DNA from: Methanomassiliicoccaceae archaeon UBA72
Lineage (GTDB): Archaea; Thermoplasmatota; Thermoplasmata; Methanomassiliicoccales; Methanomethylophilaceae
DNA length: 50,455 nt
Assembly (NCBI GenBank): GCA_002509405.1
Contig: DAVO01000018.1
Span: forward strand, 1-50,455
Direction: 5' to 3'
Shown piece by piece: positions 19,047 to 27,777 of the stretch; the stretch's first letter is position 1; each line of letters begins with the position of its first letter. A program made the translations under genes and the position numbers. The notes beneath the pieces are model-generated. The model was not told the origin of the DNA and made no database searches. It was given only the letters and a program-made list of their open reading frames with translations.

Positions 19047-19983
19047 ATGTTGTTTTTCCCGCTGTCACGCCCGGAACGCCGGTCTTTACGATTATCGGAG
19101 TTCCTCCATGGAGGCGGATGGTCTCGCATACCTTTTCGGGCCTGTCGGTAAGGGCTATCATGCTACCTCCTCCTCCTGCGCCCGTAAGCTTTGCGCCGTA
19201 GGAATATTCTGCCGCCGCATCCACCAGACGGTTGAGCTCCGGGCCGGACACGCCGAGGATGGACAGAAGTTTGTGGTCGGCCGTCATGAGTTTTCCCAGT
19301 TTCACACGGTCGTTCCTCCGGAGCGCGTCGGCACCCTCGAGGGTCACCGAACCTATTTCGTCCACTATGTCCTTTGCGAAACCGTTGCGGTCTTTGTACC
19401 TGCGGACCCTTTCTACCAGGGGGCCCGTAAGGGCTTTGATCCCGGTATATCCCACGACGAATGTCATCTCGGGGGCATGAACGTCGCATACGTCCCATCT
19501 GTTTCCGTTTCGTTCTATGGTCCACAGCGGTTCGTCGTCACAGGGTATGTTGACTCCGATGCCTCCACCATGGACAGAGGCCGAAGTATCCATGGGGCTT
19601 CCGATCCCCTGGGCGCCGAACTCGGCATCGTAGGCTTCGACGATCACATCTTTTTCACCTGCGGGCTTTCCCAGCATTGTGCGCACGGCGCATGACAGGG
19701 CGGCGGAAAGTGCGGCGGACGATCCCAGGCCGGACCCGGAAGGCAGGTCGCTCTCTGTCATGATGCTTATTCTCCCTACTCCGTTAGCTTTCAGTATATG
19801 GCTCATGTGGGGGTGGAGCGAAAGGTCATCCGGCATCCCGTTCAGAAGAAGGCTGTCGCTCTCGCTCACCGTGCACCGGAAGCGTCTGTCTATCGCCAAT
19901 GCGACCGCCGGTTTGCCGTAGACGACTGCGTGCTCTCCGAGGACAACGAATTTTCCGGGTGCCGATGCTGACGCCGATCTCAT
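19045..19983 (-). CDS. mvk: Mevalonate kinase
   Basis: This 312-residue GHMP kinase phosphorylates mevalonate on the path to isopentenyl diphosphate, the precursor of archaeal lipids. Motifs: APGKFVVLGEHAVVYGKPA at the N terminus, the ATP loop LPSGSGLGSSAALS near residue 90, the catalytic region GIGSPMDTSAS, and KLTGAGGGGSMIAL near the C terminus. ATG at 19983 overlaps the upstream stop as ATGA. An earlier in-frame ATG at 20070 lies inside that gene and is rejected. It faces the lipid cassette across a shared terminator, so both regions concern isoprenoid lipid synthesis. Confidence 0.93.
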   Translation of the reverse strand: MRSASASAPGKFVVLGEHAVVYGKPAVALAIDRRFRCTVSESDSLLLNGMPDDLSLHPHMSHILKANGVGRISIMTESDLPSGSGLGSSAALSAALSCAVRTMLGKPAGEKDVIVEAYDAEFGAQGIGSPMDTSASVHGGGIGVNIPCDDEPLWTIERNGNRWDVCDVHAPEMTFVVGYTGIKALTGPLVERVRRYKDRNGFAKDIVDEIGSVTLEGADALRRNDRVKLGKLMTADHKLLSILGVSGPELNRLVDAAAEYSYGAKLTGAGGGGSMIALTDRPEKVCETIRLHGGTPIIVKTGVPGVTAGKTT

Positions 19984-20498
19984 TCCAGCAGCCCGTATTT
20001 TTTCATGCTTTCGGTTATCGCATCGTTGGGGTTCCTCTGTCCAAGCAAAGGCTGGGGTATGGACCACCACCGTTCCTCGAACTCCCTTAGCGCGGCCTCA
20101 TACTGCTCGTCGTCCTCGAACTGCTTAGAATCTACGCCCAAGAGAGCTTTGCTCTGTTCTTTGAAGAGGTCGACGCCGTACTTCTTGTTCACAAGGGCAA
20201 CGCCTATGTAGCTGTCGAAGGCGTAGGTCATCTCTTCGGACAGCTCGTCCGGGGCGCACTCCATGATCATGTCCAAAACCGAGTTTATGGCCATTTTGAA
20301 TATCAGCTCGCGCTTTGCTTCCTCTGGCATCTTATCGGTATCGATGGATTCCATCATATCATCGAATATCAGGTCGCGGAGCGCCGAAACCCTGTTGGGG
20401 TTTTTGCCAAAGAGCTGTTTTGCCATTATTTCTTCTACGGATCCTTGTTCATCGTCGCCGAACAGTCCCGCATTCGGGTCGTAGTTGTCGTTGTTCAT
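19980..20498 (-). CDS. Hypothetical protein, 172 residues
   Basis: Not recognised. The protein is acidic, mostly helical by appearance, rich in aspartate, glutamate and methionine, with no cysteine pair, signal peptide or membrane helix. A middle section (ELIFKMAINSVLDMIMECAPDELSEEM) looks like packed helices; only part of it is quoted as evidence. It is translationally linked on both sides: its ATG overlaps the aminotransferase stop and its stop overlaps the mevalonate kinase start, each as ATGA. A shared operon is therefore likely, but the function is unknown. Confidence 0.75.
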   Translation of the reverse strand: MNNDNYDPNAGLFGDDEQGSVEEIMAKQLFGKNPNRVSALRDLIFDDMMESIDTDKMPEEAKRELIFKMAINSVLDMIMECAPDELSEEMTYAFDSYIGVALVNKKYGVDLFKEQSKALLGVDSKQFEDDEQYEAALREFEERWWSIPQPLLGQRNPNDAITESMKKYGLLE

Positions 20499-21622
20499 TT
20501 CCTAAGCTCCTTGACGGTTTTCTCCAGTATGTCCATTCCTGCTGATATTTTCTTCTCGTCTGCCGCGTAAGAGAATCTGAGATGTCCCTCCCCATACTTT
20601 CCGAAAGCCGATCCCGGGGTGCAAATCAACCCTTTTGTTACCAGTGTGTTGGCGAGTTCTTGGGAGCTCATCTTCATGTCGAAAGAGGGAAATGCATAGA
20701 ACGCTCCCTTGGGAGGTACAATGCTCATTCCGTCTATTTCATTGATCCTTTTGGTTATGAGGTCGCGCCTGGCTTTGAATATGCCGCGGGCGCCCTCCAG
20801 GTAAGATTCTATTCCCGGTAGTGCGGCCAGAACGCCGTATTGGGACGGCATGGCAGGGCTGGCGCATACATGGTACTGCATCTTTACAAGGTCGGACATA
20901 TGCTCTTTGTCTGTGCAGATGAACCCGAGCCTCCATCCGGTGACCGCCATCATCTTGGAGAATCCGTTGACGACCATGGCGCGGTCCAACCGGTTCATGA
21001 ACGATAGGTGCTTGCCTTCGTAGACGAACGGATCGTAGACTTCGTCTGCCAGGATGAATACGTCGTTGTCCTCGGCGACGTCAAGGAGCGCGTTATATGA
21101 TTCCTTGGAAAGCACCCCTCCCGTCGGATTCGAGGGATTGTTCACGACTATTATCTTTGTGCGGTCGGTAATCTTACTTTGGACGTCATCTATGTCGGGT
21201 TGAAAATCCCCCTCTGTGAGCCTGTATTCCGAATAAGTCCCTCCGGCCAGAACGGAATGGGGGCCGTATATCACGAACCCCGGACTGGGCACCAGAACCT
21301 CGTCTCCGGGATCGATGAAAGACTGGGATATCTCAAGCAACGCGGTGGACCCGCTGGGAGTTATCATGATGTTTTCCTCGGTGATATCTCCGTACATCCT
21401 GTATCTCTCCGCAACAGCCCTTCTGAGCTCTGGGATGCCTGCGGTCGGGCCGTATTTGTTTTTTCCCTCAGATGCCGCCCTGTTCATGCCCTCAATAGCC
21501 TCCTTGGGAGGCTGAATGTCCGGCTCTCCCAGTCCGAGGTTGATCGAACCCGGCCCTGCCAGATCGAACATCTTTCTGATTCCGGACATGGGGATCGAAG
21601 ACAGTCTTTTCGATGGATCCAT
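20495..21622 (-). CDS. Pyridoxal-phosphate aminotransferase, class I/II
   Basis: A 375-residue fold-type I aminotransferase of the aspartate/aromatic group. It has the cofactor region with GSTALLE, the NPSNPTGGV motif, the aspartate-tyrosine pair in LADEVYDPFVY, the Schiff-base lysine in NGFSKMMAVTGWRLGF, and the substrate-binding arginine in HLRFSYA. It is cytosolic; the amino-acid substrate is not determined by these motifs. A TATA-like element at 21646-21655 is centred about 28 nt before the ATG, suggesting a leaderless mRNA. It heads a three-gene minus-strand operon. Confidence 0.9.
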   Translation of the reverse strand: MDPSKRLSSIPMSGIRKMFDLAGPGSINLGLGEPDIQPPKEAIEGMNRAASEGKNKYGPTAGIPELRRAVAERYRMYGDITEENIMITPSGSTALLEISQSFIDPGDEVLVPSPGFVIYGPHSVLAGGTYSEYRLTEGDFQPDIDDVQSKITDRTKIIVVNNPSNPTGGVLSKESYNALLDVAEDNDVFILADEVYDPFVYEGKHLSFMNRLDRAMVVNGFSKMMAVTGWRLGFICTDKEHMSDLVKMQYHVCASPAMPSQYGVLAALPGIESYLEGARGIFKARRDLITKRINEIDGMSIVPPKGAFYAFPSFDMKMSSQELANTLVTKGLICTPGSAFGKYGEGHLRFSYAADEKKISAGMDILEKTVKELRK

Positions 21623-21700
21623 ACGCCGTAATCGTATGCGCTTCCTATATTATTTTAGCCACTAGCACCAATTTTATATTGACATGCCGTTGGGGAGCCG

Positions 21701-21970
21701 ATGGATAAGCGTTTAAGGTTTTTATGGCCGGTATTAAACTTCGTCGGGATAGTCGCAACTGTCCTGGGGGTGTTAGGTGTCATCGGCCTTATCGAACTCG
21801 GAGGTTCGGTATATCTGTTCATCGCAGGTATGATATCGATCTCAATATCGGCGGCGATCGTTTTCTACGATGCCAACAAGATGGGCATTTTCAAAGATCC
21901 GGTGTGCCTCTTCAACAGCAAGTGCGATTCCAAGAAGAAAAAGGATAACGGGGACGAAAAAGATGAGTAA
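21701..21970 (+). CDS. Small two-helix membrane protein
   Basis: Not recognised. The 89-residue protein has two hydrophobic segments (about residues 9-31 and 37-56) and a lysine and aspartate-rich cytoplasmic tail with two cysteines. TTTTATATT at 21672-21680 is centred 25 nt before the ATG, supporting the start and a leaderless transcript. Its stop overlaps the HD-domain gene by 8 nt, so the two are made together and the peptide may place that enzyme at the membrane; this is inference. Confidence 0.7.
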   Translation: MDKRLRFLWPVLNFVGIVATVLGVLGVIGLIELGGSVYLFIAGMISISISAAIVFYDANKMGIFKDPVCLFNSKCDSKKKKDNGDEKDE

Positions 21971-23108
21971 GGCCCTGAATGCCGAAATGCTTTATTTCAT
22001 GTTCGAGTCCGCCAATATGCACAGGTGGAACGACCACCTAAGGCCGCTGGATCTCACAGAGCAGGATAAGCAGTCGCACAAGGCGGCCATTGCATGGGTG
22101 ATCGCCAAATTCGAAGAGGATGAAGGCAATTATATCAACTGGCGCACCCTCATAGAGCACAATATATTCGAGCTCATAAGTCGGCTCGTACTCACCGACC
22201 TTAAACCGCAGCTATATCACCGCATTGTAAAAGAGAAGTTCGACCAGGTCAACGAGTACGTGATCAGGGAATTCGACAGGAACATACCCGACGCCGATCC
22301 CGAATTCCGTAAACGCCTTTCCGATTACCTGAGATCGGAAAGGGATTCTCCTGAGGACCGTATAATCGATGCGGCACACTATCTAGCAACCAAATGGGAG
22401 TTCGACCTCATATACAAAATGAACAAGGGCATGTTCGATGCCGATAACACGAAAAAAGCTATTGAGGAACAGATAGCCGGACATGATAAGCTCGTCGGTG
22501 TGAAAAAAATAATGGGGGGCGGAGGGATAAAGGGCTTCGTCGACCTGATCGGGCAGCTGAGGTTCCAACAGAGGTGGGCAAGGACGCCCAGGATACCGGA
22601 AACCACTGTTCTGGGTCATTCCCTGATGGTGGCGAATTCGATATTCTTGCACGACCTGGATGCAGGGGCGACCGACGAGCAGATCTACAACGACTATTAC
22701 ACGGGCCTGTTCCATGACCTTCCCGAAGTTCTTACAAAAGACGTCATATCGCCCGTGAAAAAAAACGTGAGCGGGCTCGCTGAGATGCTGGAGAGCTATG
22801 AGAGGGAGCAGATAAAGTCAAAACTGATGCCTCTTATCCCGGAGTCCTGGTGGGGAGAGATGGAGTTCATGATATACGAACCGTTCTCCGATTCATATGA
22901 CAGTGGACACAGGATCCGCGCAGGGCGCGACATCAAGTCCTGCGACCTTCTGGCCGCATATATCGAAGCTCACGTGTCCGCAAGCTACGGAGTGACATCC
23001 CAATCCCTCACCGAAGGCAAGGAGGAGCTCCTGACACGCCTCGTTAACACGGGCGACGGCATAGGGGCCAGAGAACTGGTGGTCAGGCTCGGGCGCATCA
23101 AGATTTAA
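21963..23108 (+). CDS. HD-domain hydrolase (YfbR-like)
   Basis: A 381-residue protein whose central part carries an HD metal site: the first histidine in VLGHSLMVAN, the HD pair in GLFHDLPEV and a later aspartate in CDLLAAYIEAHVS. The order resembles YfbR-like nucleotidases and related phosphohydrolases. About 180 residues of helical sequence precede the HD region, which is more than in YfbR, so the substrate is uncertain. It starts within the preceding membrane-protein gene and its stop overlaps the serS stop by four bases (TTAA), the genes being convergent. Confidence 0.8.
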   Translation: MSKALNAEMLYFMFESANMHRWNDHLRPLDLTEQDKQSHKAAIAWVIAKFEEDEGNYINWRTLIEHNIFELISRLVLTDLKPQLYHRIVKEKFDQVNEYVIREFDRNIPDADPEFRKRLSDYLRSERDSPEDRIIDAAHYLATKWEFDLIYKMNKGMFDADNTKKAIEEQIAGHDKLVGVKKIMGGGGIKGFVDLIGQLRFQQRWARTPRIPETTVLGHSLMVANSIFLHDLDAGATDEQIYNDYYTGLFHDLPEVLTKDVISPVKKNVSGLAEMLESYEREQIKSKLMPLIPESWWGEMEFMIYEPFSDSYDSGHRIRAGRDIKSCDLLAAYIEAHVSASYGVTSQSLTEGKEELLTRLVNTGDGIGARELVVRLGRIKI

Positions 23109-24373
23109 TTCCCTATGGTTTCCTGGCCGCCCATATACGGCCTAAGCACTTCCGGGATTGTGACGGTGCCGTCCTCGTTCTGATAGTTCTCCAATATAGC
23201 CACCATGGTCCTGGGAAGAGCCAGTCCCGAGCCGTTCAGCGTGTGGACGAACTCGCTCTTGAGGTGGGGTTCCGGACGGTATTTGATCCTGGTCCTGCGG
23301 GCCTGGAAATCGGTGAAGTTGGAACAGGAGGACGCCTCGAGCCAAGCCCCTTTGGCCGGCGCGAATATCTCCAGGTCGTAGCACTTGCTGCAAGAGAAGC
23401 TCATGTCTCCGGTGCAGAGCAGCAGGACCCGATAGGGCAGCCCAAGGCCCCTGATGAGTTCCTCTGCGTTACCCCTCAGCTCCTCGAGCACGTCGTAGGA
23501 GGTCTCCGGCAGGACGAATCTCACCATCTCTACCTTGTTGAACTCGTGGACCCTGATGATCCCTCTGGTGTCGGCGTGCTTTCCGACCTCTCTGCGGAAA
23601 GACGGCAGATACGCCGTGAACAGTATAGGCAGATCCTCCTTCGTCAGTATCTCGTCCTGGAGCATATTAGTGAGCGGCACTTCTGCAGTCGGGTTCAGGT
23701 AGAGGTCGTCTTTCTCCATGTAGTACATGTCGTCCTTCAGGTTCGGATACTGGCCCGTGCCGGTCACTGCCGCCCTGTTGACAACGACGGGAGGGAACAC
23801 CTCCGTGTACCCCTGTTTCCTATGGACGTCCAGGAAGTAGTTGATCAATGCCCTCTCGAGCCTCGCTCCATCGCCCTTGAGGCAGTAGAATCCGCTTCCT
23901 GCGACCTTCGTGCCTCTCTCGAAGTCGATGATGTCCAGGTCCTCTCCTATTTCCCAGTGTTCTTTCGGCTTGAAATCGAATTTCCGCTTCTCCCCATACT
24001 CGTAGACCACTACGTTCTCCGAGCTGTCCTTTCCCAGCGGGACGCTGCCGTGAGGTATGTTGGGGATGTTCAGCATGCATTCGTTCCTCACGTCTTCGAG
24101 TTCGGACATCCTTGCATCGTTAGACTTGATTTTGTCGCCGATCTCCCTCATCTCGTCGATCTTTTCTTCTTTGTCCGCTCCCTTCTGCATTTTTGCGATC
24201 TTAGCGGAAACCTCGTTTCGAATTTTTCTGAGCTCGTTGTTCTCGTTGGTTAGCGATCTCCATTCGGAATCGGCTTCCAGGAACCTGTCGAGGATTGCAG
24301 TGTCCTTGTTTCTGCTCAGAAGCATGGCCCTGATCATATCGGGTTCAGATCTAATGATGTTTACATCAAGCAT
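23105..24373 (-). CDS. serS: Seryl-tRNA synthetase (canonical class II)
   Basis: This 422-residue enzyme charges tRNA-Ser. It has the N-terminal coiled-coil arm that grips the tRNA variable arm, motif 2 with RGIIRVHEFNKVEMV, and motif 3 with LALPRTMVAILENYQ. The serine pocket region TAEVPLTN is present. This is the common form, not the rare SerRS found in some methanogens. The start gives a typical MLDVNIIRS N terminus and follows the YhbY stop by only 9 nt, so it belongs to the RNase P component 4-YhbY operon. Confidence 0.95.
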   Translation of the reverse strand: MLDVNIIRSEPDMIRAMLLSRNKDTAILDRFLEADSEWRSLTNENNELRKIRNEVSAKIAKMQKGADKEEKIDEMREIGDKIKSNDARMSELEDVRNECMLNIPNIPHGSVPLGKDSSENVVVYEYGEKRKFDFKPKEHWEIGEDLDIIDFERGTKVAGSGFYCLKGDGARLERALINYFLDVHRKQGYTEVFPPVVVNRAAVTGTGQYPNLKDDMYYMEKDDLYLNPTAEVPLTNMLQDEILTKEDLPILFTAYLPSFRREVGKHADTRGIIRVHEFNKVEMVRFVLPETSYDVLEELRGNAEELIRGLGLPYRVLLLCTGDMSFSCSKCYDLEIFAPAKGAWLEASSCSNFTDFQARRTRIKYRPEPHLKSEFVHTLNGSGLALPRTMVAILENYQNEDGTVTIPEVLRPYMGGQETIGN

Positions 24374-24382
24374 CCTATCATC

Positions 24383-24676
24383 TCAGAATTTTTTCTGGCT
24401 CAATGAGTTCCACGTACGCTTGTCTGTGAGCACTATCACTCCGCCGCGGACATCTACGGCGACGGAATCGGTCGCCTCAGCAATTTCCGCCGCTATTTCA
24501 GAAGTGTCGCTCTCGGAATTCGGCAGCACTTTGACCTTGATCAGCCTGTTCTTCTTCAGCTGTTTCACTATTTCTTCCATGAGACCCTGGTCCGTACCTT
24601 CCTTTCCGACATGAACTGTCGGATCAAGCTCGTTGGCGCGTCTCATCAGCTCTTTTCTGGCTTCTTTCTCGGTCAT
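24383..24676 (-). CDS. YhbY/CRM-domain RNA-binding protein
   Basis: A 97-residue single CRM domain, a KH-like fold that binds large-subunit rRNA. The family pattern is visible as LMRRANELDPTVHVGKEG followed by a conserved helix and ending VRGGVIVLTDKR. ATG at 24676 gives the usual N terminus but overlaps the RNase P gene by 53 nt; an in-frame ATG at 24715 would overlap more. The order RNase P component 4-YhbY-serS makes an RNA-metabolism operon. Confidence 0.85.
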   Translation of the reverse strand: MTEKEARKELMRRANELDPTVHVGKEGTDQGLMEEIVKQLKKNRLIKVKVLPNSESDTSEIAAEIAEATDSVAVDVRGGVIVLTDKRTWNSLSQKKF

Positions 24677-24992
24677 CTCTCTGTTCCCTCGTATACGGAA
24701 GACGTTTGACGGCATTGCATTCGGCGCACGTGATGCTTACCCTGCCGCGGTTCAGCCTTACGGTGCAGTTGACTCCAGGCAGCAGAGGAACGAGACAGTC
24801 CTCGCAGTACCTGAAATCCTTAGGGATTCCGGTACGGGTCTTCATGCCTATGCGCCTCGAGAGTTCGACATACCGCCTCGCCCTGTCCGCCCTCCCCTCC
24901 TTCACGGCCTCCGAGGCCATGGACGTCAGCACCTCTATGCGGTGCGAACCCAGGTCCGATGCCTGCCTGGAGGAGACGCGTCTCTTTGACAT
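24624..24992 (-). CDS. rnp4: RNase P protein component 4 (Rpr2/Rpp21)
   Basis: This 122-residue zinc protein is a subunit of archaeal RNase P, which removes 5' leaders from pre-tRNA. The zinc ligands are two CxxC motifs, CEDC and CAEC, about 30 residues apart; the first is followed by LLPG and the spacing is that of the family. An N-terminal helical region with RARRYVELSRRIGMKT is typical. An A+T-rich TATA element at 25014-25027 is centred about 28 nt upstream, so the operon mRNA is probably leaderless. Confidence 0.9.
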   Translation of the reverse strand: MSKRRVSSRQASDLGSHRIEVLTSMASEAVKEGRADRARRYVELSRRIGMKTRTGIPKDFRYCEDCLVPLLPGVNCTVRLNRGRVSITCAECNAVKRLPYTREQRDDRERSQKRADETRQRA

Positions 24993-25037
24993 CGTTTGGT
25001 CACAATGCGCGGGTAATATAAATATTAGGGAGAAAAC

Positions 25038-26021
25038 TCAGAAGGGAACCAGCGACAGCATGTAGTCGCGCATCTCTTTCTCCTCCTCGCTCAGACCATC
25101 TTTCGATTGTTCCACATATGTTTCCCAGAGGAACATGAAATAGTCGTGGAACGCCGCAACGGCATCGTTCCAGTTTGGTGCGGAGGCGGAGATCCCCATT
25201 ATGTCGTTGGTCAGGGTCCATTTGCGGGCATTTCTGTCAAAGGAAACGTCAGCGGTAACAGGATTGAGAAGTGCCAGATCTGAAACCGGAGTGATTATTC
25301 GTTTGAATACAATTCCCGGAAAATCACTCACTCCGCAAACGTCCCTTACCTCGACGATATGGTCTTCATCGTTGAGAACAGCCATTCCGGATACCAGGCA
25401 CGGTCCGGCGAGCGAAAACGAGTAAGCAGTCCTTTCGGGAAAATCCTTTCCGGTGGTTATCTTCGAAGTACGGTCTCCGGAATCGAGATAGTACGCATTG
25501 CGACCCTTCATGTCGCTCTTCCTGCAGACGACCCCGGCGAGAGCGCAGGTAAAAGTTTTCGTTTCTGCCCCGGCGCTTTCACTGAAGCGTTCCGGACGGG
25601 CGTTGAAGAGCTCTTTCATCATTCTTCCGCGCCCATATCTTAGCCTGCAGCCTTGCAGGTCGACGCAGAGCTTCATAAGGTCCTTTGCGACGGCCACCTT
25701 GTATCTGGGGTCGGTGTAATTCTCGGAAAGCCAGCGGTTGACTATGTCGCTTCCTGCGACATCGAGCGTTTTCTCCAATTTGAAAAGTGCGACGTTGATG
25801 ACGGAGTTCTCGTCGGACCTGCGCTCCCTAGGTTCGATGCCCATATCGAACTTGGACTCGAATCCATCGGGGGCCCTCCCCTGCAACCCCATCTCTGCGG
25901 TGACTATGAACATGCCCACATGAGAAAGCATGCTCTGAATATCCTTCATGATGAGGTCCGCCTGCTTGGCGGTAACTTCGTTCCCCTCATCGGGGACCAC
26001 TTTGAAAGTCAGAGTATCCAT
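25038..26021 (-). CDS. Hypothetical protein, 327 residues
   Basis: Not recognised. The N-terminal third looks like an alpha/beta unit (TLTFKVVPDEG, then a helix). A central region contains RLRYGRGRMMKELF and CALAGVVCRKSDM; the C-terminal part alternates strands and ends in two helices with WETYVEQSKDGLSEEEKEM. No signal peptide or membrane segment is seen. It stands alone, transcribed away from rpl10e. ATG at 26021 is preferred to 26042 because an A+T-rich element lies about 30 nt upstream of the former. Confidence 0.7.
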   Translation of the reverse strand: MDTLTFKVVPDEGNEVTAKQADLIMKDIQSMLSHVGMFIVTAEMGLQGRAPDGFESKFDMGIEPRERRSDENSVINVALFKLEKTLDVAGSDIVNRWLSENYTDPRYKVAVAKDLMKLCVDLQGCRLRYGRGRMMKELFNARPERFSESAGAETKTFTCALAGVVCRKSDMKGRNAYYLDSGDRTSKITTGKDFPERTAYSFSLAGPCLVSGMAVLNDEDHIVEVRDVCGVSDFPGIVFKRIITPVSDLALLNPVTADVSFDRNARKWTLTNDIMGISASAPNWNDAVAAFHDYFMFLWETYVEQSKDGLSEEEKEMRDYMLSLVPF

Positions 26022-26176
26022 ACGGCCAGAAGTGCAATGCATTCCTTGTTTTTAACATATTCCCGAAGATGAGGCAGATGTTGCCAGAGGCAAATTATTT
26101 AGCGTACCTGTCTATGGTGTCGTATCGAGAGCCACATTACCAGGTCTGCCTTTCTATTATAGGAAGACAGTAGCCC

Positions 26177-26188
26177 TTAAATATAAAA
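26177..26188 (+). promoter_or_regulatory. TATA-like box of rpl10e
   Basis: TTAAATATAAAA lies about 46 nt before the rpl10e ATG at 26228. The predicted leader of about 20 nt contains GGTGG close to the start codon. Confidence 0.5.
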
Positions 26189-26227
26189 TCAGGAATGTGT
26201 GCCCGTCGCAATCACTAGGTGGTGCAA

Positions 26228-26743
26228 ATGGTAAGAAAGCCCGCATCGATGTACAGAGAAATTAAAGGACAGGCGTATACTCGCCGCGAATACATGGGAG
26301 GAGTGCCCGCAAGCAGGCTCAGCCAGTTTGAAATGGGAGACCTCAAGGCAGACTTCCCGATCAAGATCACGCTCAGAGTGGAGAACAGGGTCCAGATAAG
26401 GCACACCGCCCTCGAGTCCGGACGTATCGCCGCCAACAGGGTGCTGGGTAAGCTCGGAGTAAGCAACTACCACTTCACAGTCAGGACGTACCCCCATATG
26501 GTCCTGAGAGAGAACAAGATGGCTACGGGAGCAGGTGCAGACCGTGTTTCGAGCGGAATGCGCAACGGGTTCGGAAAGACCGTCGGAACCGCGGCCAGGC
26601 TTGAGCGCGGCCAGGCGGTATATACGATACGCTGCACTCCCGCTATATTCAACTCCGCCAAGGACGCCCTTTGGAGAGCGTCCATGAAAATGCCCTCTCC
26701 CTGCTACATTGATGTGGAAGAGGGTAAGGAATACGCCAAGTGA
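26228..26743 (+). CDS. rpl10e: 50S ribosomal protein L10e (uL16)
   Basis: This 171-residue protein of the large subunit lies near the A-site tRNA and is the archaeal counterpart of bacterial L16. Recognised parts: the N-terminal RKPASMYREIKGQAYTRREY (family start), RHTALESGRIAANRVL, RTYPHMVLRENKMATGAGADR and the segment with GKTVGTAARLERGQ. The start is the ATG at 26228; the open frame from 26219 is not needed. The TGA overlaps the next ATG by one base, tying it to dph2. Confidence 0.96.
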   Translation: MVRKPASMYREIKGQAYTRREYMGGVPASRLSQFEMGDLKADFPIKITLRVENRVQIRHTALESGRIAANRVLGKLGVSNYHFTVRTYPHMVLRENKMATGAGADRVSSGMRNGFGKTVGTAARLERGQAVYTIRCTPAIFNSAKDALWRASMKMPSPCYIDVEEGKEYAK

Positions 26744-27726
26744 TGTTCGACCTGGAGCTTGAACGGACCGCTCGGTGGATAAGGTCTAACGGCTATTCCA
26801 GAGTGGCTGTCCAGCTCCCGGAGGGACTCAAGCTCAGGGCGCCGGAGATCTCCGACGCGCTGAGCTCTGCAGGCGCCGAGGTAATCATCGTCGGGCGCCC
26901 GTGCTATGGCGCCTGCGACTATTATTCGGACTACAAGAAGATCGCGGACGCTCTGGTACATTACGGTCATTCCGCCATGCCATCGCTGGGCATCGATCCG
27001 GACGTTCTATTCGTCGAGGCCAGGGCCGACTGTTCCGTCGCCGGGCCTCTTACCAGATGCGTCGGAATGCTTCCCCGGAACGTCGGGGTTCTGGCATCCA
27101 TCCAGTATATCGGCCTCATTCCGGAGGCGGTTGCAATCATCGAGTCTTCCGGAAGGAAAGCTTTCGCATCCGCCGGGGACAAGCGCATATTGTATCCCGG
27201 CCAGGTGCTAGGGTGCGACTGCAGCGCCGCGGAAGCGGTATCGGACTCCGTAGATGCATTCCTTTTTCTTGGCGAGGGGGACTTCCACCCCCTGGCGGCA
27301 GCGTTCGGTACGGAAAAGGAGCTTTTCGTTCTCAATCCGGTCACCGGAGAGATGAGGAGCGTAGAGAGCATCAAGGACCGCATTCTCAGGAGGCGGTTCG
27401 CATCTATCACCATCGCCTCCGAAGCGGAAAAGTTCATGATAATTATATGCAGCAAGGCCGGACAGAACCGTTCTTCGGAGGCTGAGAGGATCGCCGATAA
27501 AATCAGAGGTGCGGGAAAGAAGGCCTATATGGTACTCTTGGACGAGATAAACCCCGATACTCTGGCACATTACAGGGTCGATGCATTTGTAAATACTGCC
27601 TGCCCGCGCATAGCCATGGACGAGTCGGCAAGATTCAGCAAACCCGTTCTTACGGTCCCCGAGGCCGAGATTGCACTGGGGCTTCGCGCCTGGGAAGATT
27701 ACAGGTTCGATGCCATACGCGAGTGA
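26743..27726 (+). CDS. dph2: Diphthamide biosynthesis enzyme Dph2
   Basis: The 327-residue enzyme starts diphthamide formation by transferring a 3-amino-3-carboxypropyl group from S-adenosylmethionine to a histidine of elongation factor 2, using a [4Fe-4S] cluster and non-classical radical chemistry. The cluster cysteines lie in three separate segments, here RPCYGACDYY, ADCSVAGPL or the later CDCSAA, and CPRIAMDE, the usual places for the family. The start overlaps the rpl10e stop (TGATG), joining a ribosomal protein with elongation-factor modification in one transcript. Confidence 0.9.
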   Translation: MFDLELERTARWIRSNGYSRVAVQLPEGLKLRAPEISDALSSAGAEVIIVGRPCYGACDYYSDYKKIADALVHYGHSAMPSLGIDPDVLFVEARADCSVAGPLTRCVGMLPRNVGVLASIQYIGLIPEAVAIIESSGRKAFASAGDKRILYPGQVLGCDCSAAEAVSDSVDAFLFLGEGDFHPLAAAFGTEKELFVLNPVTGEMRSVESIKDRILRRRFASITIASEAEKFMIIICSKAGQNRSSEAERIADKIRGAGKKAYMVLLDEINPDTLAHYRVDAFVNTACPRIAMDESARFSKPVLTVPEAEIALGLRAWEDYRFDAIRE

Positions 27727-27748
27727 AACCGTCGCCGGCTGACTCACC

Positions 27749-27757
27749 TTAAAATAA
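27749..27757 (+). promoter_or_regulatory. TATA-like box of mtxX
   Basis: TTAAAATAA is centred 25 nt before the mtxX ATG at 27778, with no Shine-Dalgarno between. It suggests an internal promoter giving a leaderless mRNA for mtxX and the queDCE genes. Confidence 0.45.
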
Positions 27758-27777
27758 TCCCGAAGTAATGGTCACCC

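Noticed and set aside
26044..26170. Gene or structured RNA upstream of rpl10e
   Set aside because: Several short inverted pieces (for example GGCAGATG and similar) do not form a convincing fold and no frame is open.
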